NCBI RefSeq assembly: GCF_031845265.1
Contig: NZ_JAVRBG010000007.1
Span: forward strand, 124,001-188,000
DNA length: 64,000 nt
Reading direction: 5' to 3'
DNA from: Mesonia ostreae
GTDB taxonomy: Bacteria > Bacteroidota > Bacteroidia > Flavobacteriales > Flavobacteriaceae
The position numbers and the translations under genes are program-made. The notes under the pieces are model-generated. The model saw nothing but the letters and a program-made list of their open reading frames with translations. It made no database searches and was not told where the DNA came from. This document shows positions 17,119 through 25,621 of this stretch, piece by piece. How positions within the stretch are numbered: position 1 is the stretch's first letter; each line of letters starts with the position of its first letter.

Positions 17119-18315
17119 CTAAGCCAAAACCTTACTAATTCTTGTAGCGCCGATATAAGTAGCCATAATTCCCAAAACCATAATAGTAGCAAAAACAATA
17201 GCAATATTTTCTGCTTTTAACGCAACGGGATAAGGTAGCGTTGGAGTAATCATGATTAAATCGAATTGCAACTGCAATAAGATAATCAACATTCCTAATC
17301 CTAAGCCCAACATGCCTCCTACAAAAGTAAGCAGGCTACCTTGCAGTAAGAAAATACGTTTAATTTCTTTAGCTGAAGCTCCTAAATAATGAAGGGTTCT
17401 AATATTGTGTTGTTTGTCTAAAATAGCCATTACAATAGCTCCTCCCACATTAAAAAGAGCAATAATAAGAACTAGAGTAAAGATGAGGTAAACCGCTAGA
17501 TTTTCGGTATTTAACATTTTGTACAGCTTATCATTTAACTGCATTCTATTTTTAATGATAAAATCAGCGCCTAATATCGAAAGTAGTTCTCCTCTTACTT
17601 CATCTTCGTTTACGCCAGATTTCAGTTTAATTTCTAATGCAGAAAATTCTCCCTCTTTTAATTGCAATAATTCTTTCGCAAAGAAATAAGGTGCAAAAAC
17701 ATATTTAGAGTTGAGCTCTTCGTTAATGCTATACACGCCAATCACCACGGCAGATTTGCTAGAGAACGCATCGCTAGCAACACTCACTTGTCCTTTTCCT
17801 GGTTTGGGAACCATGATTTTTAGAGCGTCATTATAACCGCCTATTCCTAAAGATAATTTTTTGGAAATAAGACTTCCTATAACCACTTGATTTTCTAACG
17901 GGTGCATCCAAACACCACCAATCAGTTCGTTTTCAATTGGGTTAACGCTGAGGTAATTTTTATCTACAGATTTAATAAATGCAGGTGTATGTTTGTTATT
18001 GTAACTAAGTAACACCTGTTCTTCAATAATTTTAGAAAAGGCTTCTAGACCTTCTATCTGTTTAATTTCACCTAGTTTTTTTGAATCGATTTGAATTGTT
18101 TTTCCGCTTGACGGAAGAATTTTTAAATCGGGATCAAATTCGTTGGAAAACGAGAGGCTAAATTCCTTTAGCCCTGCAAAACCAGATAAGACAATAAATA
18201 ACGCCAAAGCGCCAGCAAATACTCCTATCCCTGCAATGATGGTAATAATATTAATGGCAGAATTTTTACTTTTCGTCGCCAAATACCGCTTTGCGATGTA
18301 ATAGGAGAAATTCAA
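17119..18315 (-). CDS. ABC transporter permease, LolC/LolE-like (FtsX family)
   Basis: This 398-residue inner membrane protein has one membrane segment near the N-terminus (NIITIIAGIGVFAGALALFI), a periplasmic domain of about 200 residues, and three C-terminal membrane segments, the MacB/FtsX topology of lipoprotein-releasing permeases. RHxLGAS-like HYLGASAKEIKRIFLLQG is the coupling helix region for the ATPase. A separate ATPase is expected elsewhere. It starts 1 nt after the rbfA stop, so the two genes form an operon. Assignment to lipoprotein release rather than another MacB-like role is inference. Confidence 0.82.
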   Translation of the reverse strand: MNFSYYIAKRYLATKSKNSAINIITIIAGIGVFAGALALFIVLSGFAGLKEFSLSFSNEFDPDLKILPSSGKTIQIDSKKLGEIKQIEGLEAFSKIIEEQVLLSYNNKHTPAFIKSVDKNYLSVNPIENELIGGVWMHPLENQVVIGSLISKKLSLGIGGYNDALKIMVPKPGKGQVSVASDAFSSKSAVVIGVYSINEELNSKYVFAPYFFAKELLQLKEGEFSALEIKLKSGVNEDEVRGELLSILGADFIIKNRMQLNDKLYKMLNTENLAVYLIFTLVLIIALFNVGGAIVMAILDKQHNIRTLHYLGASAKEIKRIFLLQGSLLTFVGGMLGLGLGMLIILLQLQFDLIMITPTLPYPVALKAENIAIVFATIMVLGIMATYIGATRISKVLA

Positions 18316-18316
18316 A

Positions 18317-18712
18317 TTAAGATTTTTTTCTTTTATCTAGTAAATCTGGGTTCTCAATAGGATTTTCTTTTCCTTTTACTGCCTCATCAATTTCTTCGAT
18401 GTAATCTAGAGAATCATCTAGAAATAAATCTAAATCGGGCATTTTTCTCAATTGATGCTTTGTCTTTAAAGCCACTTGATGCTTTAAACGATGCTTGATT
18501 TCTCTTAACTCATCTAAAAGAGCCTTGCCTTGAGCGCTTGGGAAAATACTTAGGTAAGCTTTGGCTATAGATAAATCTGTAGTTACTTTCACTTTAGAAA
18601 CCGAAATAATTATATTAGTTTTTCCAGCATTCCTAAGCTCTTGTTGTATTACATCGGCTAAGTCTTTTTGTAAGACTCCGCCAATTTTTTTCTGTCTGTT
18701 TGTTTCTTCCAT
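18317..18712 (-). CDS. rbfA: 30S ribosome-binding factor RbfA
   Basis: This 131-residue KH-like protein helps 16S rRNA 5'-end maturation and binds immature 30S subunits. Family features are RQKKIGGVLQKDLADVIQQE at the N-terminus, VSKVKVTTDLSIAKAYLSIF in the centre and RLKHQVALKTKHQLRKMPDL with the RxxPxL end. The start at 18712 is divergent from mce with about 60 bp between. It is co-transcribed with the downstream permease. Confidence 0.93.
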   Translation of the reverse strand: MEETNRQKKIGGVLQKDLADVIQQELRNAGKTNIIISVSKVKVTTDLSIAKAYLSIFPSAQGKALLDELREIKHRLKHQVALKTKHQLRKMPDLDLFLDDSLDYIEEIDEAVKGKENPIENPDLLDKRKKS

Positions 18713-18743
18713 ACCGCAAAAATAGCGTTTTTAAAAGTTATAG

Positions 18744-18751
18744 TATTTTTG
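18744..18751 (+). promoter_or_regulatory. -7 element of mce
   Basis: TATTTTTG matches TAnnTTTG and lies 21 nt before the mce ATG, in the short divergent region shared with rbfA. Confidence 0.45.
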
Positions 18752-18772
18752 TAAAACAAAATTTTAATAAAA

Positions 18773-19177
18773 ATGGATAAAATTGAACACATTGGGATTG
18801 CAGTAAACAATCTAGAAGAAGCAAATGCCACATATAAAAAGCTGTTAGGAACTTCTCCATACAAGCAAGAGGAGGTAGAAAGCGAAGGCGTAACAACCTC
18901 TTTCTTTAAGACAGGCGAAAGTAAAATAGAATTGTTGGCAGCAACGCGGGAGGATAGTCCTATCGCTAAGTTTTTAGAGAAAAAAGGAGAAGGGATTCAT
19001 CACATCGCTTTTGCGGTGAGTGATATAGAACGAAAGATAAAAGAATTAGAAGCAGATGGTTTTGTGGTTTTAAATAAAACCCCAAAAAAAGGAGCAGATA
19101 ATAAGTTGGTTGCTTTCCTGCATCCAAAATCATCTCACGGCGTCTTAATAGAATTATGCCAAGAAATAAAAAAATAG
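18773..19177 (+). CDS. mce: Methylmalonyl-CoA epimerase
   Basis: This 134-residue vicinal-oxygen-chelate protein interconverts (R)- and (S)-methylmalonyl-CoA in propionate metabolism. It has two beta-alpha-beta-beta-beta repeats. Metal ligands are visible as HIGIAVNNL (His), the HHIAFAVSD His pair and the C-terminal VLIELCQ glutamate. The length is typical. The mutase is not in the window. Confidence 0.9.
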   Translation: MDKIEHIGIAVNNLEEANATYKKLLGTSPYKQEEVESEGVTTSFFKTGESKIELLAATREDSPIAKFLEKKGEGIHHIAFAVSDIERKIKELEADGFVVLNKTPKKGADNKLVAFLHPKSSHGVLIELCQEIKK

Positions 19178-19185
19178 CTTTTTTG

Positions 19186-19216
19186 TTGGCAGGTTTCATG
19201 AATATGACTATTTTTG
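19186..19216 (+). promoter_or_regulatory. Promoter of the CAT tRNA
   Basis: TTG at 19186-19188 is followed after 20 nt by TATTTTTG at 19209-19216, a good Bacteroidota -33/-7 pair. The tRNA begins 13 nt further on. Confidence 0.6.
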
Positions 19217-19228
19217 CGTCCTGTTTTA

Positions 19229-19302
19229 GGACCCATAGCTCAGCTGGTTAGAGCACCTGACTCATAATCAGGTGGCCGATGGTTCGAGCCCATCTGGGTC
19301 CA
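19229..19302 (+). tRNA. tRNA with CAT anticodon (elongator Met or lysidine-type Ile)
   Basis: A 74-nt cloverleaf: acceptor GGACCCA pairs with TGGGTCC; the D arm is AGCTCAGCTGGTTAGAGCA; the anticodon stem CCTGA/TCAGG encloses loop CTCATAA; the T arm has GGTTCGAGCCC. CCA is not encoded. An initiator is unlikely because the acceptor stem is fully paired. CAT can belong to elongator tRNA-Met or to tRNA-Ile2 modified by TilS, and I cannot separate these by eye. Confidence 0.95.
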
Positions 19303-19315
19303 CAAGTTAAGTTAC

Positions 19316-19365
19316 AGTATAAATCCCTCGCGATTTTACCTAATTACTTAAGAGGGATTTATACT
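19316..19365 (+). terminator. Long hairpin after the tRNA
   Basis: A 14-bp perfect stem (AGTATAAATCCCTC/GAGGGATTTATACT) closes a 22-nt loop and is followed by TTATTT. It probably ends the tRNA transcript. Confidence 0.6.
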
Positions 19366-19418
19366 TATTTAGATAATTTCTTTTTTTTTAAAAGATTTTA
19401 CTATTTTAGCCTTTAGTT

Positions 19419-19715
19419 ATGAAGAATAGAAAAAGTTTAAGAATTATAATTTTATCTGCTGCGGTGAGCTTGGTTTCATTGCAGGGCTTTTCTTTTCAGT
19501 TAGAGAATCACGAATTAAATAATCCTACCGCTCAATCTGGAAGCAATAATAATAACACTATTAGTGAAGCTCCTAATGATTCTGAAACGCCTCAAGCGTT
19601 ACCAGAGCCGGGGATACCACCTCCTCCAGGAACTGTACCTATAGATGGGTTCTTAACGTATTTTCTTGTAGCAGGAGCTTTTTTTGGAGTTCGTAAGTTA
19701 AGAAAGAAGAACTAG
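19419..19715 (+). CDS. Small exported protein with PID-CTERM-like sorting tail
   Basis: This 98-residue protein has an N-terminal signal peptide and a low-complexity middle rich in Asn, Ser and Pro (SGSNNNNTISEAPNDSETP). The tail runs PGIPPPPGTVPIDGFLTYF, then a membrane segment and the basic end VRKLRKKN. Proline run, PIDG, hydrophobic helix and basic end match the Bacteroidota PID-CTERM sorting signal, thought to act like PEP-CTERM or LPXTG tails. Almost nothing remains apart from signal and tail, so it may be a short anchored or processed peptide. The stop overlaps ribE tail to tail. Confidence 0.7.
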   Translation: MKNRKSLRIIILSAAVSLVSLQGFSFQLENHELNNPTAQSGSNNNNTISEAPNDSETPQALPEPGIPPPPGTVPIDGFLTYFLVAGAFFGVRKLRKKN

Positions 19716-20302
19716 CTTCTTAATTCTAAAAGGCGTTGCACATATTTTCCTATTACATCAAATTCTAAATTAACCAGTGTTCCTATTTCAAAACTTTTGA
19801 AGCATGTATGCTCATAAGTGTATGGGATAATTGCTACATTAAAACAGTCTTTTCTACTGTTTACCACCGTTAAACTTACACCATTTACTGTAATTGAGCC
19901 CTTTTCTATGGTTACATTATTTAATGAAGAATCATAGGTGAAGGTAAAAATATGGCTTCCGTTTTCCTCTTTAATTTGAGAACAAGTGGCAGTCTGGTCT
20001 ACGTGGCCTTGTACGATATGCCCATCTAATCTAGCATTCATTTTCATTCCGCGTTCTAGATTAATCACATCTCCTATCTCTATATGAGTTAAATTCGTTT
20101 TTTCTAAAGTCTCTTTAATGGCAGTTACCGTATAATAATGACCATCTATTGCAGTAACGGTTAAACAAACGCCATTGTGAGCCACACTTTGATCTATTTT
20201 TAATTCTTCCGTAAAGGAAGATTCAATTTTAAGATGCAAGTTGCCTCCATCCTTAGTTAAGTCTACTACTTTCCCGAGTACTTCTACAATTCCTGTAAAC
20301 AT
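19712..20302 (-). CDS. ribE: Riboflavin synthase alpha chain
   Basis: This 196-residue enzyme dismutates two 6,7-dimethyl-8-ribityllumazines to riboflavin. It has two lumazine-binding repeats: the first starts MFTGIVEVLGKV and contains VAHNGVCLTV; the second starts DGHIVQGHVDQTA and contains ITVNGVSLTVV. The length is typical. It converges with the PID-CTERM gene and diverges from pdxA. Confidence 0.95.
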   Translation of the reverse strand: MFTGIVEVLGKVVDLTKDGGNLHLKIESSFTEELKIDQSVAHNGVCLTVTAIDGHYYTVTAIKETLEKTNLTHIEIGDVINLERGMKMNARLDGHIVQGHVDQTATCSQIKEENGSHIFTFTYDSSLNNVTIEKGSITVNGVSLTVVNSRKDCFNVAIIPYTYEHTCFKSFEIGTLVNLEFDVIGKYVQRLLELRS

Positions 20303-20353
20303 AGTTGTTAATAATTAGTTACCTTTGTGAGAGCAAAAATAGAAATTATTTTG

Positions 20354-21403
20354 ATGAAAAAAGCACAAAAAATAAGAGTTGGTATAAGCATTGGGGATTT
20401 AAATGGGATTGGCAGCGAGGTTCTTTTAAAAACTTTTGAAGATTCGCGAATGTTAGATTTTTGCACTCCCGTAATTTTTGCGAATAATAAATTACTTTCC
20501 TTTTATAAGAAACACTTTAAAATGAATATCAATTTTCATGGGATTGATAATGCTAAACAAATTATAGATGGAAAATATAATGTCATAAATGTGTGGAAAG
20601 ATACTCTCAAAATAAATTTTGGAGAAGAAGATAAGTATTTGGGAAGCTTTACCCTTCAATCTTTGGAGGCGGCAACGCAAGCTTTAAAGGAAGAACATAT
20701 AGATGTATTGGTAACGGCTCCTATTAATAAAAATGTAATACAATCTAATAAATTTAATTTTCCAGGCCATACCGATTATTTAGCTAAACATTTAGGAGGC
20801 GGCGAAAGTCTCATGTTTATGATTTCTGAAAACCTAAAAGTAGGTTTGCTCACAGATCATGTACCAGTGAAAGATGTTGCAGAAGTGATTACACCCGCTC
20901 TTATCGAAAAAAAGATTAAAATTATTTCTAGCTCTCTAGAAGCAGATTTTCGAGTGAGAAAGCCTAAAATTGCCGTTTTAGGAATCAATCCGCATAGCGG
21001 AGATAATGGGGTGATAGGAAATGAAGAAGAAGAAGTTTTAAAACCTACACTAAAGAAATTGCGGGATAGAGGAAATCTAGTTTACGGTCCTTATGCGGCA
21101 GATAGTTTTTTTGGCACGAAAAATTATCTAAATTTTGACGCAGTTGTAGCAGCCTATCACGATCAAGGACTTATTCCCTTTAAAACTTTATCCTTTGGAA
21201 ACGGAGTAAATTTTACTGCTGGATTAGATAGAATAAGAACTTCTCCAGACCATGGAACGGCTTATGAAATTGCGGGAAAAGGAGAGGCAGACCCTACCTC
21301 ATTTAAAGAAGCAGTATTCGCTGCTATTGAAATATTTAGGAATAGAGAAGAGTATAAGGAGCTCACTAAAAATCCGCTTAAAAAACAGAACAAAAAATTA
21401 TAA
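20354..21403 (+). CDS. pdxA: 4-hydroxythreonine-4-phosphate dehydrogenase
   Basis: The product oxidises 4-phospho-hydroxy-threonine in pyridoxal phosphate synthesis. Recognisable blocks are RVGISIGDLNGIGSEV, PGHTDYLA (metal His), LGINPHSGDNGVIGNEE, and AYHDQGLIPFK with the second metal His. GTG at 20327 could extend the frame by nine residues, but the ATG at 20354 (MKKAQKIRVG) fits the family, giving 349 residues. The start region diverges from ribE. Confidence 0.94.
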   Translation: MKKAQKIRVGISIGDLNGIGSEVLLKTFEDSRMLDFCTPVIFANNKLLSFYKKHFKMNINFHGIDNAKQIIDGKYNVINVWKDTLKINFGEEDKYLGSFTLQSLEAATQALKEEHIDVLVTAPINKNVIQSNKFNFPGHTDYLAKHLGGGESLMFMISENLKVGLLTDHVPVKDVAEVITPALIEKKIKIISSSLEADFRVRKPKIAVLGINPHSGDNGVIGNEEEEVLKPTLKKLRDRGNLVYGPYAADSFFGTKNYLNFDAVVAAYHDQGLIPFKTLSFGNGVNFTAGLDRIRTSPDHGTAYEIAGKGEADPTSFKEAVFAAIEIFRNREEYKELTKNPLKKQNKKL

Positions 21404-21444
21404 ACATTTTTTGTTGATAAAGATACTTAATTAATTATATTTTA

Positions 21445-21452
21445 TATATTTG
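21445..21452 (+). promoter_or_regulatory. -7 element of the yceD-rpmF operon
   Basis: TATATTTG matches TAnnTTTG exactly, 22 nt before the yceD ATG. Confidence 0.5.
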
Positions 21453-21474
21453 CACGCCTGAAATTGACGATGTG

Positions 21475-22014
21475 ATGAAGAAGTTAAAAGAGTTTACCAT
21501 CCCATTTGTGGGATTGAAATTAGGAAGGCACCATTACGATTATCATATTAATGATACGTTCTTTGATTTTTTTGAGTACGAAGATTTTAATGATATCGAT
21601 GTGAAAGTAAACCTAGAGTTTGAAAAAAAACCTACGATGCTGGAGCTAGATTTTCATATTAAAGGCCACATTAACATCAATTGCGATGTAACTAATGAGC
21701 CTTACAATCAGCCTTTAGAGAATCATATTTCTTTGGTGGTAAAATTTGGAGATGAATTAAACGATGAAAATGAGGATTTGCTTATTTTGCCGCACGGGGA
21801 ATACGAGATAGAAGTCCAACAATACATTTATGAGGCCATCGTATTGGGCATACCTATTAAAAGGGTTCACCCAGGTGTTGAAGATGGAACTTTAGATTCA
21901 GAAATACTCGATAGATTAGAAGAATTGGAACCCAAAATTGGGGAAGAAAAAGAAGAAAATGAGGTAGATCCTCGCTGGAATAAATTAAAAAACCTATTAA
22001 ACGATAAAAATTAA
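21475..22014 (+). CDS. YceD/DUF177 family protein
   Basis: This 179-residue acidic protein belongs to the DUF177 family, usually encoded directly before rpmF as here (9-nt gap). Family members affect 23S rRNA processing in some bacteria and plants; the biochemical role is not settled. Visible features are the N-terminal KEFTIPFVGLKLGRHHYDYH, a central VKVNLEFEKKPTMLELDFHI strand region with a single CDVT cysteine, and LPHGEYEIEVQQYIYEAIVL. GTG at 21472 precedes the ATG but the ATG is preferred. Confidence 0.85.
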   Translation: MKKLKEFTIPFVGLKLGRHHYDYHINDTFFDFFEYEDFNDIDVKVNLEFEKKPTMLELDFHIKGHININCDVTNEPYNQPLENHISLVVKFGDELNDENEDLLILPHGEYEIEVQQYIYEAIVLGIPIKRVHPGVEDGTLDSEILDRLEELEPKIGEEKEENEVDPRWNKLKNLLNDKN

Positions 22015-22023
22015 GACTTAGCT

Positions 22024-22221
22024 ATGGCACATCCTAAGAGAAAAATATCTAAGACCAGAAGAGATAAAAGAAGAACGCACTATAAGGCTAAAGCTCCGCA
22101 AGTAGCTACAGATCCTACAACAGGAGAAGCGCACTTATACCACAGAGCTCACTGGCATGAAGGAAAACTTTATTATAGAGGACAAATCCTTATTGATAAT
22201 ACAGAAGAAGTTGAAGCTTAG
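22024..22221 (+). CDS. rpmF: 50S ribosomal protein L32
   Basis: This 65-residue basic protein begins MAHPKRKISKTRRDKRRTHY, the standard L32 start, followed by the Bacteroidota-type end HRAHWHEGKLYYRGQIL. The zinc-binding cysteines found in some L32 proteins are absent, as is common in this phylum. It is co-transcribed with yceD. Confidence 0.97.
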   Translation: MAHPKRKISKTRRDKRRTHYKAKAPQVATDPTTGEAHLYHRAHWHEGKLYYRGQILIDNTEEVEA

Positions 22222-22250
22222 GTATTAAGCTAGATAAAATACTATCAAAA

Positions 22251-22284
22251 CTCTCGTTCGAAAGACGAGGGTTTTTGTTTTTTT
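22251..22284 (+). terminator. Terminator after rpmF
   Basis: CTCGT pairs with ACGAG over a 7-nt loop, followed by GGG and a long T run. Confidence 0.65.
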
Positions 22285-22416
22285 AAGACCTTTTGTCTTA
22301 TAAAACGATAAATGATTGAGTTAATAAGTTGAATAAGTGGCAAAAACATATTACTTTGCACCTTAGTTTTAGAAATTAATCGATTTTTCTGAATCTAAAC
22401 AATGTAGGGAAAACCC

Positions 22417-22424
22417 TATTTTTG
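22417..22424 (+). promoter_or_regulatory. -7 element of fabH
   Basis: TATTTTTG matches TAnnTTTG and ends 18 nt before the fabH ATG. It overlaps a possible TTG start at 22422, which therefore cannot be the real start if this promoter is used. Confidence 0.5.
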
Positions 22425-22442
22425 CGAAATAAAATCCTTTTT

Positions 22443-23438
22443 ATGAATAAAATCAAGGCAGCGATAACAGCTGTAGGATCTTACGTGCCGGACGACATCA
22501 TTACCAATAAGATGTTGGAAGAAATGGTAGAAACCAATGATGAATGGATTACTAGCAGGACAGGTATTAAAGAAAGAAGAATCTTGAAGGATCCTAGTAA
22601 AGGAACCTCTTATTTAGGTATACAAGCTGCAAAGAATCTTATAGAAAAAAGTAATATCGACCCAGCAGAGATTGATTTATTAATTTTTGCAACCACTACG
22701 CCAGATTTACCAGTAGCCTCTACAGCAGCTTATACAGCATCAGCAATAGGAGCTACCAATGCTTTTTCTTATGATTTACAAGCCGCGTGTTCTAGTTTTC
22801 TTTACGGAATGTCTACGGCATCAAGTTATATAGAGTGTGGCAGGTATAAAAAAATTATCGTGATTGGAGCAGATAAGATGTCTTCTATCATTGATTATAA
22901 GGACAGAGCCACCTGTATAATTTTTGGAGATGGAGCAGGAGCTGTTCTTTTTGAGCCTAACGAAGAGGGCTTAGGCTTTCAGGATGAATTTTTACGAAGC
23001 GATGGGGTAGGGAGAGACTTTTTAAAAATTGATGCTGGCGGATCTCTTTTACCCGCAAGCCAAGAAACGGTTGCCAATGGGCAGCATTACGTACGGCAAG
23101 ATGGAAAAACGGTCTTTAAATATGCGGTTTCCAATATGGCAGAAGTTAGTGCAGAAATTATGAAGAGGAATAAACTTCAAGAAAACGATGTTAACTGGTT
23201 GATAGCACATCAAGCTAATAAGAGAATTATTGATGCCACCGCAAAGAGAATGGGCCTAAGCGAGGAAAAAGTTCTTATGAATATTGAACGCTACGGTAAT
23301 ACTACATCTGCAACATTGCCATTATTGTTAAGCGATTTCGAAAAACAATTTAAAAAAGGAGATAATTTGGTATTCGCTTCCTTTGGAGGCGGCTTTACTT
23401 GGGGTTCTATTTATTTAACCTGGGCATATAACTCCTAA
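22443..23438 (+). CDS. fabH: Beta-ketoacyl-ACP synthase III
   Basis: The 331-residue enzyme condenses acetyl-CoA with malonyl-ACP to start fatty-acid synthesis. The catalytic triad is visible: Cys in DLQAACSSFLYG, His in IAHQANKRI and Asn in ERYGNTTSAT. The N-terminus is AAITAVGSYVPDDIITN. The ATG at 22443 is used because it lies just downstream of a -7 element. The gene heads a fabH-accB-accC cluster, a common arrangement in this phylum. Confidence 0.96.
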   Translation: MNKIKAAITAVGSYVPDDIITNKMLEEMVETNDEWITSRTGIKERRILKDPSKGTSYLGIQAAKNLIEKSNIDPAEIDLLIFATTTPDLPVASTAAYTASAIGATNAFSYDLQAACSSFLYGMSTASSYIECGRYKKIIVIGADKMSSIIDYKDRATCIIFGDGAGAVLFEPNEEGLGFQDEFLRSDGVGRDFLKIDAGGSLLPASQETVANGQHYVRQDGKTVFKYAVSNMAEVSAEIMKRNKLQENDVNWLIAHQANKRIIDATAKRMGLSEEKVLMNIERYGNTTSATLPLLLSDFEKQFKKGDNLVFASFGGGFTWGSIYLTWAYNS

Positions 23439-23465
23439 TTACAAACGAAAAAAAATCTTATAGTT

Positions 23466-23972
23466 ATGGAATTAAAGGAAATTCAAAATTTAATAAAATT
23501 TGTAGCTAAATCTGGAGCTAGCGAAGTGAAATTAGAAATGGATGATATTAAAATCACTATTAAAACCACTTCAGACGATAAAGAAACAACTATCGTTCAG
23601 CAAATTCCAATGGGAGGAATGCAAGGACAAATGCAGGCTCCGCAGCAACAAATGCAGCAACAAGCTCCTGCTTCTACACAAGAAGCACCAGCATCCACTC
23701 CAGATGCACCAGCAGCAGATGATGATTCTAAGTACATCACTGTGAAGTCTCCAATTATTGGTACATTTTACCGTAAGCCATCACCAGATAAACCTGTTTT
23801 TGCAGAGGTAGGAGATACCATCAAAGAAGGAGATGTGGTATGTATCATTGAAGCGATGAAGCTTTTTAATGAAATAGAAAGTGAAGTAAGTGGTAAAATC
23901 GTAAAGGTTTTGGTAGATGAAGCTTCTCCTGTAGAGTTTGATCAGCCCTTATTTTTAGTAGATCCATCATAA
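23466..23972 (+). CDS. accB: Biotin carboxyl carrier protein of acetyl-CoA carboxylase
   Basis: This 168-residue protein has an N-terminal helix (MELKEIQNLIKFVAKSGASE), a Gln/Pro/Ala-rich flexible linker at about residues 55-90, and a C-terminal biotinyl domain. The biotinylated lysine is in CIIEAMKLFNEIE. It carries carboxybiotin between biotin carboxylase and the transferase subunits. It lies 27 nt after fabH and is followed by accC. Confidence 0.96.
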   Translation: MELKEIQNLIKFVAKSGASEVKLEMDDIKITIKTTSDDKETTIVQQIPMGGMQGQMQAPQQQMQQQAPASTQEAPASTPDAPAADDDSKYITVKSPIIGTFYRKPSPDKPVFAEVGDTIKEGDVVCIIEAMKLFNEIESEVSGKIVKVLVDEASPVEFDQPLFLVDPS

Positions 23973-24060
23973 GAAGTTTTAAATACTAAAATTTGAATGA
24001 TGCTCTAGTATAGCATTTGAAATAGTGGATTATTAAAACTCAAATTTAAAATTTCAAAAG

Positions 24061-25422
24061 ATGTTTAAAAAGATACTAATTGCCAATAGAGGAGAAATTG
24101 CATTACGTGTAATTAGAACCTGTAAAGAAATGGGAATCAAAACCGTGGCGGTATACTCAAAAGCAGATGCAGATAGTTTGCACGTACGTTTTGCAGATGA
24201 AGCTGTTTGTATAGGTCCGGCACCAAGTAACGAGTCTTATTTAAAAATATCAAATATAATTGCTGCTGCAGAGATAACTAATGCAGATGCGATCCATCCT
24301 GGATATGGTTTCTTAGCCGAAAATTCTAAGTTTTCTAAAATTTGTCAAGAGCACGATATCAAATTTATTGGAGCTTCGCCAGGTATGATCGATAAAATGG
24401 GCGATAAAGCTTCGGCTAGAGCAACTATGCAATCTGCGGGAGTGCCTTGTATTCCAGGCTCTGACGGTCTTTTAGAAGATTTTGCAGACTGTCTTAAAAC
24501 TGCAAAAGCTATGGGCTTTCCAGTAATGCTTAAAGCCACCGCAGGTGGTGGAGGTAAAGGGATGCGTGCCGTTTGGAAAGAAGAAGAACTTCAAGATGCT
24601 TGGGATTCGGCAAGACAAGAAGCTGGAGCTGCTTTTGGTAATAATGGTATGTATTTAGAGAAACTCATTGAAGAACCTCGTCATATCGAAATTCAAATTG
24701 TAGGAGACAGTAAAGGAAAAGCATGCCATCTTTCAGAAAGAGATTGCTCTATACAACGTCGTCATCAAAAACTTACCGAAGAAACTCCATCTCCATTTAT
24801 GACCGATGAACTTCGGGAAAAAATGGGAGAAGCTGCCATAAAAGCAGCAGAATATATTAAGTACGAAGGAGCGGGAACTGTAGAGTTTTTAGTAGACAAG
24901 CACCGTAATTTTTACTTTATGGAGATGAATACTCGTATCCAAGTTGAACATCCTATTACAGAGCAAGTAATTGATTATGATTTAATTAGAGAGCAAATTT
25001 TGGTGGCGGCAAACGTACCAATATCAGGCAAGAACTATTTGCCAAAGTTACACTCTATTGAATGTCGTATCAATGCAGAAGATCCTTATAATGGGTTTAG
25101 ACCTTCTCCAGGAAAAATCACCAATCTGCACGCGCCAGGAGGACACGGAGTGCGAATAGACACTCACGTATATAGTGGATATTCTATCCCTCCCAACTAC
25201 GACTCTATGATTGCCAAGCTCATCACAACAGCGCAAACAAGAGAGGAAGCCATCAATAAAATGAAGCGCTCTTTAGATGAGTTTATTATAGAAGGGGTAA
25301 AGACAACCATTCCTTTTCACCGTCAATTAATGGATCATCCAGATTATTTAGCGGGTAATTATACCACAAAATTTATGGAAGATTTTGAAATGGATGAAAA
25401 ATATAAAGACCAAGATTTATAG
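24061..25422 (+). CDS. accC: Biotin carboxylase subunit of acetyl-CoA carboxylase
   Basis: This 453-residue ATP-grasp enzyme carboxylates biotin on AccB. Motifs in order: FKKILIANRGEIALRVIRTC, the glycine-rich ATP loop KATAGGGGKGMRAV, RDCSIQRRHQKLTEE, FMEMNTRIQVEHPITE with the catalytic Glu and Arg, and the C-terminal RPSPGKITNLHAPGG. Length and motif order are typical. It lies last in the fabH-accB-accC cluster and ends at a strong terminator. Confidence 0.97.
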   Translation: MFKKILIANRGEIALRVIRTCKEMGIKTVAVYSKADADSLHVRFADEAVCIGPAPSNESYLKISNIIAAAEITNADAIHPGYGFLAENSKFSKICQEHDIKFIGASPGMIDKMGDKASARATMQSAGVPCIPGSDGLLEDFADCLKTAKAMGFPVMLKATAGGGGKGMRAVWKEEELQDAWDSARQEAGAAFGNNGMYLEKLIEEPRHIEIQIVGDSKGKACHLSERDCSIQRRHQKLTEETPSPFMTDELREKMGEAAIKAAEYIKYEGAGTVEFLVDKHRNFYFMEMNTRIQVEHPITEQVIDYDLIREQILVAANVPISGKNYLPKLHSIECRINAEDPYNGFRPSPGKITNLHAPGGHGVRIDTHVYSGYSIPPNYDSMIAKLITTAQTREEAINKMKRSLDEFIIEGVKTTIPFHRQLMDHPDYLAGNYTTKFMEDFEMDEKYKDQDL

Positions 25423-25426
25423 ATAT

Positions 25427-25461
25427 AAAAACCCTCAATTAATTTGAGGGTTTTCTTTTTT
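25427..25461 (+). terminator. Terminator after accC
   Basis: AAAACCCTCAA pairs with TTGAGGGTTTT and is followed by a T-rich tail. Confidence 0.8.
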
Positions 25462-25552
25462 TAGGGCGTTCCCCTGCGGGTCGGGCTATTCGCTATATCT
25501 TTTTTGGTTTTCAACACAAAAAAGGATGCCGCTACTATCCCTAACGCAAAAA
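25462..25552 (+). repeat. 91-bp dispersed repeat, copy 1
   Basis: This segment begins TAGGGCGTTCCCCTGCGGG and ends CCCTAACGCAAAAA. By eye it is identical, base for base, to the reverse complement of 37240-37330. It is non-coding and sits directly after the accC terminator. Confidence 0.85.
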
Positions 25553-25621
25553 ACTTCGCTATTTTAGTTTCAAAATGAGAAGAGCGTATTTTTTATCAAG
25601 AATGGATGCCCAGCATCGCCT

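Noticed and set aside
21252..21434. Short frame overlapping the end of pdxA
   Set aside because: It is out of frame within a well-conserved coding end and has no recognisable features.
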